From: Streptomyces sp. NBC_00510
GTDB taxonomy: Bacteria; Actinomycetota; Actinomycetes; Streptomycetales; Streptomycetaceae
Assembly: GCA_036013505.1 (NCBI GenBank)
Contig: CP107851.1
Span: 1,798,001 to 1,862,000 of the forward strand
Reading direction: 5' to 3'
DNA: 64,000 nt
In this document: piece after piece, positions 59,700 to 64,000 of the stretch
Layout: the number at the start of each line of letters is the position of its first letter
Numbering within the stretch: the first letter of the stretch is position 1
Notes under the pieces: model-generated
Database searches by the model: none
What the model saw: the letters and a program-made list of their open reading frames with translations, nothing else
What the model was told of the DNA's origin: nothing
Position numbers and translations under genes: made by a program

Positions 59700-60791
59700 G
59701 TGCGCGTCCTGATCGGTCTCGTCGGGGCGCTGGTCGTCGCCGGGACCTTCTCTTCGGTGCTGCGCACGCTGGTGATCCCGCGGCCGACCCGGTCCAGCTT
59801 CACGCGCCTGGTGCACGCGGCGGTCCACCTGCCCTTCCAGTTCGTCGCGGACCGCTGCCGGACGCCCGAGGCCAAGGACCGCGTCCTCGTCCCGGTGGCC
59901 GCGGTGTCCATCCTCGCCAACCTGATCGGCTGGCTGGTCGCGTTCTGGGCGGGCTACGCCATGCTGCAGGCGGCGGTCAGCGACCTCGCCCCGCTCGACG
60001 CGCTGCGCGAGGCGGGGTCGTCGCTGTTCACGCTGGGCTTCGCCAGCAGCCACCACGTCGACCTCACGGTGATCGACTTCATCGCCGCCGCGACCGGCCC
60101 GATCACCATCGGCCTCCAGATCGGCTACCTGCCGACCCTGTACGCCGCCTATTCGCGCCGCGAGGCGGAGGTGACCCTGCTGCAGGCCCGGGCGGGCAAC
60201 CCGCCGTGGGGGCCGGAGATCCTCGCCCGCTACGCCCAGATCGGGCTCACCGACAGCCTCACCGAGCTGTTCCGCAACTGGGAGCGGTGGGCGGCGGAGG
60301 TGAGCGAGAGCCACACCAGTTACACGGTGCTCAGCCGGTTCCGCTCCCCGCAGCCCGACCGCAGCTGGCTGATCGCCCTGCTCGCCGTCATGGACGCCGC
60401 CGCCATGCAACTCGCCCTCAACCCCGGGCGCCCGCAGGCCGAGGCCCGGCTCGCCCTGCGGGCCGGATTCGTCTGCCTGCGCGACATCGCCGCGATCTGG
60501 CGGATCCCGTACGACGCCGACCCCTCGCCCAACGCGACCATCAGGCTGCCGTACGAGGAGTTCGCCGCGGCCGTCGCCCACGCCGCGGCCAACGGCTACC
60601 CGCTGGAGCGCACCCCCGAGGAGGCGTGGCCGCACTTCCGCGGCTGGCGGGTCAACTACGAGGAACTGGCCTACCGTTTCGCCTACCTCTTCGACGCGGT
60701 CCCCGCCCCCTGGTCCGGCCCCCGCCGCACCATGGAGGAGACCGTCACCCCGGTCACGCCGGTCGACCGCAAGCCGGCCGCCCGGGAGTAG
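59700..60791 (+). CDS. putative membrane protein with channel-like pore segment
   Basis: The 363-residue protein has a helix at the start (VLIGLVGALVVAGTFSSVLR), a second helix (VSILANLIGWLVAFWAGYAM), a short amphipathic segment DALREAGSSLFTLGFASSHH and a third helix (VIDFIAAATGPITIGLQIGYL), then a long cytoplasmic part of about 220 residues. Two-helix-plus-pore-loop with T-L-G-F-A recalls a degenerate K+ channel filter (T-V-G-Y-G), but the signature is incomplete. I infer a channel-related or orphan membrane protein. The GTG follows GGAGGG and is 22 bp after the flippase-like gene, probably one operon. Confidence 0.65.
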   Translation: MRVLIGLVGALVVAGTFSSVLRTLVIPRPTRSSFTRLVHAAVHLPFQFVADRCRTPEAKDRVLVPVAAVSILANLIGWLVAFWAGYAMLQAAVSDLAPLDALREAGSSLFTLGFASSHHVDLTVIDFIAAATGPITIGLQIGYLPTLYAAYSRREAEVTLLQARAGNPPWGPEILARYAQIGLTDSLTELFRNWERWAAEVSESHTSYTVLSRFRSPQPDRSWLIALLAVMDAAAMQLALNPGRPQAEARLALRAGFVCLRDIAAIWRIPYDADPSPNATIRLPYEEFAAAVAHAAANGYPLERTPEEAWPHFRGWRVNYEELAYRFAYLFDAVPAPWSGPRRTMEETVTPVTPVDRKPAARE

Positions 60792-60831
60792 CGGCGGCCC
60801 GGCCGCCGGCGGGCCCGGCAGGGGCGTTACG

Positions 60832-61308
60832 GTGACCACCGTGCCCAGCAGCCCCGGCCCGACGGCCGTCACCCGCCCCGCGCGGCCCGCGGACCTGCCG
60901 CAGCTCCTGCGGTGGGAACGCGACTACATCCGTGCCGTGGAACCCGCCGCCGAGGCGGCCTGGACCGAGGCGATCGACCTCAACCTCGGCCTGTGGGTGG
61001 AGTGCCTGGACCGCACCCTTGTGCTGGAGGCCGGCGGCGGCCCGGGCGGCTCGATGATGTGGATGCCGGCGGACGACGGCAAGGCCCTGCTGGTCGGCCT
61101 GCACGTGGTGCCCGCCCTGCGGCGCCGCGGCTTCGGCCGCCTCCTCCTCGACGCGTTCGCCGCGCAGGCCCGCGCGGCAGGCCACGGGACGCTGGCGCTC
61201 GGTGTCCACCGCGTCAATCCGGCCCTCCGCCTCTACGAGGGCGCGGGCTACCACCACACGGGCGAGGACGGCGACTACCTCCTGCTGGAACGCCCCTCGG
61301 CGCCCTGA
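60832..61308 (+). CDS. GNAT family N-acetyltransferase
   Basis: The 158-residue protein has the GNAT signature: LLVGLHVVPALRRRGFGRLL (strand 4, acetyl-CoA loop R-R-R-G-F-G-R) and TLALGVHRVNPALRLYEGAG with GYHHTGEDGDYLLLERP at the end. It is a RimI-like small acetyltransferase with unknown acceptor. The start is GTG 60832 with AGGGG 7 bases upstream; GTG 60841, 7 bases after TACGGT, is an alternative that would be leaderless. It is convergent with the citrate synthase gene. Confidence 0.87.
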   Translation: MTTVPSSPGPTAVTRPARPADLPQLLRWERDYIRAVEPAAEAAWTEAIDLNLGLWVECLDRTLVLEAGGGPGGSMMWMPADDGKALLVGLHVVPALRRRGFGRLLLDAFAAQARAAGHGTLALGVHRVNPALRLYEGAGYHHTGEDGDYLLLERPSAP

Positions 61309-61324
61309 CCGGCCCGCGGACCCC

Positions 61325-62479
61325 TCACGTCGCCGGCACCGGCTGGGGCGGCACCGGGCCGACGTAGCGGGCGGCCGGACGGATGATCTTGCTGTCCTCG
61401 GCCTGCTCCAGGACGTTGGCGCACCAGCCCACGACACGGGCGCAGGCGAAGGTGGGGGTGAACATCTCGCGCGGCAGGCCGCACAGCTCCATGACGACGC
61501 CGGCGTAGAACTCCACGTTGGTGTGGAGTTCACGGCCGGGCTTCAGCTCGGCGAGGATCGCCTCGACCCGCGCCTCGACCTGGACGGCGAGGTCGACGAG
61601 CGGGCCGCCGAAGGACCGGGCGATCTCCTTGAGCATCCGGGAACGGGGGTCCTCGGTGCGGTAGACGGGGTGGCCGAACCCCATGATGCGGTCGCCCGCC
61701 AGGACGCGTTCACGGATCCACGGGTCGATGCGCTCCGGGGTTCCGATGGCGTCCAGGGTGTCCAGGGCCCGGCTCGGGGCGCCGCCATGCAGCGGGCCGG
61801 ACAGCGCGCCGACGGCGCCGGTGAGGCAGGCGGCGAGGTCGGCGCCGGTCGAGGCGATGACGCGGGCGGTGAAGGTGGACGCGTTGAAGCCGTGGTCCAC
61901 GGTGGAGATCAGGTACCGCTCGACGGCCCGGGCGCGGGCCGGGTCGGGCTCCTCGCCGGTGAGCATGTACAGGTAGTTGGCCGCGAACGGCAGGTCGTCG
62001 CGCGGTTCGACCGGCTCCAGGCCCTGGCCGAGCCGGTACAGGGCGGTCAGCAGCGTGGGCACGGCGGCGGTCGCGGCGAGCGCGTCGGACAGCCGCCGCT
62101 CCGGGTCGATGTCGTACAGCGGGCGGAAGCCCTCGGCCGCCCCCAGCAAGGACAGCGCCGAACGTAGCCCGGCGAGCGGGCCGCTGAGCGCTCCGGAGCG
62201 GACGACGGCCGGCAGCGCGTCGCGGACGGCGGCGGGCAGCCGGCGCAGCGGGGCGACGCGCCGGGCGAAGGCGGCGCGCCCGCCGGCGTCGGGCAGCGTG
62301 CCGAGCAGCATCAGGTGCCAGACGTCCTCGAAGGTGCGGCTCTGCGCCAGGTCGACGGCCGAGTACTGGCGGTAGTGGTAGAAGCCCTCGGTGCCGCGGA
62401 CGTCGCCGAGCGAGGTCTCGGTGACGACGACTCCCTTCAGGCCGCGGGGTACGTCGGGGGTGACGGGAATGACGGTCAC
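61325..62479 (-). CDS. citrate synthase-family protein (citrate synthase 2 type)
   Basis: The 384-residue protein has the citrate synthase fold: VDHGFNASTFTARVIASTGAD, GALSGPLHGGAPSRALDTLD (catalytic His), RIMGFGHPVYRTEDPRSRML (oxaloacetate-binding His) and the final HTNVEFYAGVVMELCG, followed by IIRPAARYVGP. In the usual motif N-V-D-F-Y the Asp is the catalytic base; here it is Glu. Both citrate and 2-methylcitrate synthase activity are possible. GGAGG lies 7 bases before GTG 62479. It is divergent from a helix-turn-helix citrate synthase fusion, with two dyads between. Confidence 0.9.
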   Translation of the reverse strand: MTVIPVTPDVPRGLKGVVVTETSLGDVRGTEGFYHYRQYSAVDLAQSRTFEDVWHLMLLGTLPDAGGRAAFARRVAPLRRLPAAVRDALPAVVRSGALSGPLAGLRSALSLLGAAEGFRPLYDIDPERRLSDALAATAAVPTLLTALYRLGQGLEPVEPRDDLPFAANYLYMLTGEEPDPARARAVERYLISTVDHGFNASTFTARVIASTGADLAACLTGAVGALSGPLHGGAPSRALDTLDAIGTPERIDPWIRERVLAGDRIMGFGHPVYRTEDPRSRMLKEIARSFGGPLVDLAVQVEARVEAILAELKPGRELHTNVEFYAGVVMELCGLPREMFTPTFACARVVGWCANVLEQAEDSKIIRPAARYVGPVPPQPVPAT

Positions 62480-62531
62480 GGTGGTCCTCCGGTGCTGCTT
62501 CGACGGCTCGGCGTTGACCCGACCATCCATC

Positions 62532-62567
62532 ATTGATTCAATCCCCGTCAATATTGATCCAATCAAT
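62532..62567. promoter_or_regulatory. two ATTGA-type dyads between citrate synthase genes
   Basis: ATTGATTCAAT (62532-62542) is a 5-1-5 dyad. ATTGATCCAATCAAT (62553-62567) is a perfect 6-3-6 dyad. Their first 11 bases are direct repeats with one mismatch, 21 bases apart, which is two helical turns. They lie in the gap between the divergent citrate synthase and HTH-citrate synthase genes, the most AT-rich stretch nearby. Confidence 0.7.
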
Positions 62568-62585
62568 ATGTGGTGGGATGGAGTC

Positions 62586-63815
62586 ATGACGACGGAGGAA
62601 CGGCTGAGCACCCGCGAGGCGGCCGGGCGGCTCGGGGTCAAGCCGGAGACGGTGTACGCCTACGTCAGCCGCGGCCTGCTGAGCAGCCGGCGCGCGCCCG
62701 GCGGGCGCGGCAGCACCTTCGACCCCGAGGAGGTCGACGCCCTCGTGCGCCGCAACCGGCGCGCGGCGCAGCAGCCCCCCGCGGACGACGGCACGGGCCC
62801 CGTGCGCACCGCGATCACCCTCATCGACGGGGACCGCTGCTACTTCCGCGGGGTCGACGCGACGGCCCTGGCCGAGCGGTACGGCTACGAGGAGGTGGCG
62901 GAGTGGCTGTGGACCGGCGTCCTGCGTTCCGGGGTGCGTTTCACCGCGCCACCGCAGGCGCTGCAGGCCGCCCGGCGGGCGGTCGGGGTGCTGCCCGGGC
63001 ACAGCGGCCCGATGGACCGGCTGCGGGCGACCGCCGTCGCGGCGGCCGCGGCGGACCCGCTCCGGTTCGACCTCTCCCCCGAGGCCGTGCTCGGCGCCGC
63101 CCGCGGCCTCATCCCCACGCTGGTCCGGGCTCTGCCCGCGGCCGGGACCCCGCACCGGGGCGAGGGCCGGCTGGCCTGGCGGCTGTGGTCCCGCCTGTCC
63201 GGTCGCCCGGCCGACGACGCGTCACTGCGTGCGCTGGACGCGGCGCTCGTCCTGCTCATCGACCACGACCTGGCCGCCTCGACGCTCGCCGTGCGCGTGG
63301 CCGCCTCCGCCCGCGCGCATCCGTACGCCGTGGTCTCGGCCGGCCTCGGGGCCCTCGACGGCCCGCTGCACGGAGCCGCGAGCGGCCTCGCCCACCGCAT
63401 GCTGGCCGAGGTCCTCGACCGCGGCAGCGCGGCGGCCGTCGTCGCCGACCACCTGCGCGCGGGCCGCCGTGTGCCGGGGCTCGGCCACCGCCTCTACCGG
63501 GCCGAGGACCCCCGCGCGGTCATGCTCTTCCGGCTGCTCGAGGACGTCCCGTACGCGGAGCGGGCGCTGGCCGCCGCCCGCGAGGTGGCCGCCACGACGG
63601 CCCGTCACACCCCGGTCCACCCCAACGTCGACCTCGCCCTGGCGGTGCTCTCCGTCTCCACCGGCATGGTCCCCGAAGCCGGCGAGACGGTCTTCGCGGT
63701 CGCCCGGACGGCGGGCTGGATCGCCCACGCCCTGGAGGAGTACGAGGAACCCCCGCTGCGCATGCGCCCGAGCGGGCACTACGTGGGACCGCGCCCTCCG
63801 CAGCCGCTGCCCTGA
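62586..63815 (+). CDS. helix-turn-helix/citrate synthase fusion
   Basis: The 409-residue protein has an N-terminal MerR/excisionase-type DNA-binding helix (LSTREAAGRLGVKPETVYAY followed by VSRGLLSSRRAPGGRGSTFD and EEVDALVRRN), a short linker, and a citrate synthase fold: LGALDGPLHGAASGLAHRML (His), VPGLGHRLYRAEDPRAVMLF (His) and HPNVDLALAVLS (Asp kept). Both catalytic histidines and the Asp are retained. This layout suggests a transcription regulator that senses oxaloacetate, acetyl-CoA or citrate, or an active enzyme that autoregulates. The ATG at 62586 has only a weak GGAG close by. It is divergent from the plain citrate synthase. Confidence 0.9.
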   Translation: MTTEERLSTREAAGRLGVKPETVYAYVSRGLLSSRRAPGGRGSTFDPEEVDALVRRNRRAAQQPPADDGTGPVRTAITLIDGDRCYFRGVDATALAERYGYEEVAEWLWTGVLRSGVRFTAPPQALQAARRAVGVLPGHSGPMDRLRATAVAAAAADPLRFDLSPEAVLGAARGLIPTLVRALPAAGTPHRGEGRLAWRLWSRLSGRPADDASLRALDAALVLLIDHDLAASTLAVRVAASARAHPYAVVSAGLGALDGPLHGAASGLAHRMLAEVLDRGSAAAVVADHLRAGRRVPGLGHRLYRAEDPRAVMLFRLLEDVPYAERALAAAREVAATTARHTPVHPNVDLALAVLSVSTGMVPEAGETVFAVARTAGWIAHALEEYEEPPLRMRPSGHYVGPRPPQPLP

Positions 63816-63834
63816 GGCCCGCCGCGGGGGTCCG

Positions 63835-64000
63835 TCAGCCGAGCTGCGTGGGCATCGGCACCTCGACGGCGTCGGTGGGGAAACCGGTGGCCGGCGTCCA
63901 CTCCGGCGTCGGCGGCGTGCGCGGCACCGGCGATCCGTAGCCCTTGGGGTTCTGCTCGATCGCCGTTCCGGACCCGTGCCCCCGGCCGGCCGTCCCGCCC
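63835..64000 (-). CDS. C-terminal fragment of an unidentified protein
   Basis: On the minus strand an open frame enters from the right edge and ends at the TGA at 63835-63837. The last 50 residues are low in complexity: GHGSGTAIEQNPKGYGSPVP ... EWTPATGFPTDAVEVPMPTQ then LG. It is rich in Pro, Gly and Thr with no recognisable motif and looks like the disordered C-terminus of a larger gene. Its stop lies 19 bp from the convergent HTH-citrate synthase stop. Coding status is inferred from frame continuity and codon use only. Confidence 0.5.
   Translation of the reverse strand, partial: GGTAGRGHGSGTAIEQNPKGYGSPVPRTPPTPEWTPATGFPTDAVEVPMPTQLG

Noticed and set aside
1..64000. tRNA or rRNA genes
   Set aside because: I looked through the gaps for T-loop motifs (GGTTCGA-type with matching stems) and rRNA-like sequence and saw none. 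A tRNA-scanning program would settle this.

Overview
The window is high-GC actinobacterial DNA and reads as a piece of a Streptomyces chromosome. Codon third positions are almost all G or C. Many genes start with GTG, a single gene carries the rare TTA leucine codon, and several families are typical of the genus: XRE regulators with a DUF5753-like part, PspAB/HtpX, a CBM25-containing secreted amylase, tripeptidyl-aminopeptidase-like lipoproteins, and the RRHVD...CRR leader peptide. No rRNA, tRNA, CRISPR array or plasmid/phage module was seen. The single clear mobile element is an IS607-type transposon.

Layout. 1-9.8 kb: small housekeeping and accessory genes: an MHYT-domain fragment, a YnfA-like membrane protein, three SAM methyltransferases, an alpha/beta hydrolase divergent from its likely PadR regulator, a CoA-disulfide-reductase-type flavoprotein, a DUF4032 kinase-like protein and a TrmO-like protein. 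9.8-18.1 kb: secreted enzymes and signalling: a three-CBM25 GH13 amylase behind a CTTGCAG direct-repeat operator, a PGRP amidase, a membrane SpoIIE-type phosphatase, a 2OG-Fe(II) oxygenase preceded by a leader peptide, and a secreted esterase. 18.1-24.6 kb: MOSC and VOC genes sharing an operator region, three small hypothetical genes, a gene-free 0.9 kb stretch built from a long inverted repeat with three REP-like copies, an MFS exporter and a CocE-type hydrolase. 24.9-31.2 kb: four tandem paralogous secreted alpha/beta-hydrolase peptidases. 31.3-36.4 kb: Tex, an acetyltransferase, an uncharacterised beta-propeller-like protein and an aldo/keto reductase.

36.5-42.8 kb: a copper amine oxidase, an APC permease and a hypothetical protein run leftward, divergent from a helix-turn-helix/TPR regulator that carries the only in-frame TTA codon found. 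This suggests bldA-dependent control of amine catabolism. 42.8-45.2 kb: an IS607-type element (serine recombinase plus intact TnpB) has split the second copy of a ~95-bp tandem repeat, and the unsplit first copy gives an internal reference for the empty site. 45.3-58.6 kb: a BNR-like secreted protein, an ankyrin protein, a coupled VWA/secreted pair, an ADP-ribosylglycohydrolase fused to a C(X)5R phosphatase, an XRE regulator, an ArsR/SRPBCC pair, a thioesterase, a NAGPA-type glycosidase, the PspAB/HtpX pair, a quinone oxidoreductase with a TetR-type operator and a CBM48-like protein. 58.7-64 kb: a flippase-like membrane protein, a channel-like membrane protein, an acetyltransferase, and a citrate synthase divergent from a helix-turn-helix/citrate-synthase fusion with two dyads between them.

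A theme across the window is start sites lying 6-7 bases after a TAnnnT -10 box, consistent with leaderless transcripts for at least eleven genes. The strongest leads are the TnpB element inside the repeat pair, the ARH-phosphatase fusion, the HTH-citrate synthase regulator pair, the leader peptide before the 2OG oxygenase, and the four-gene peptidase array.
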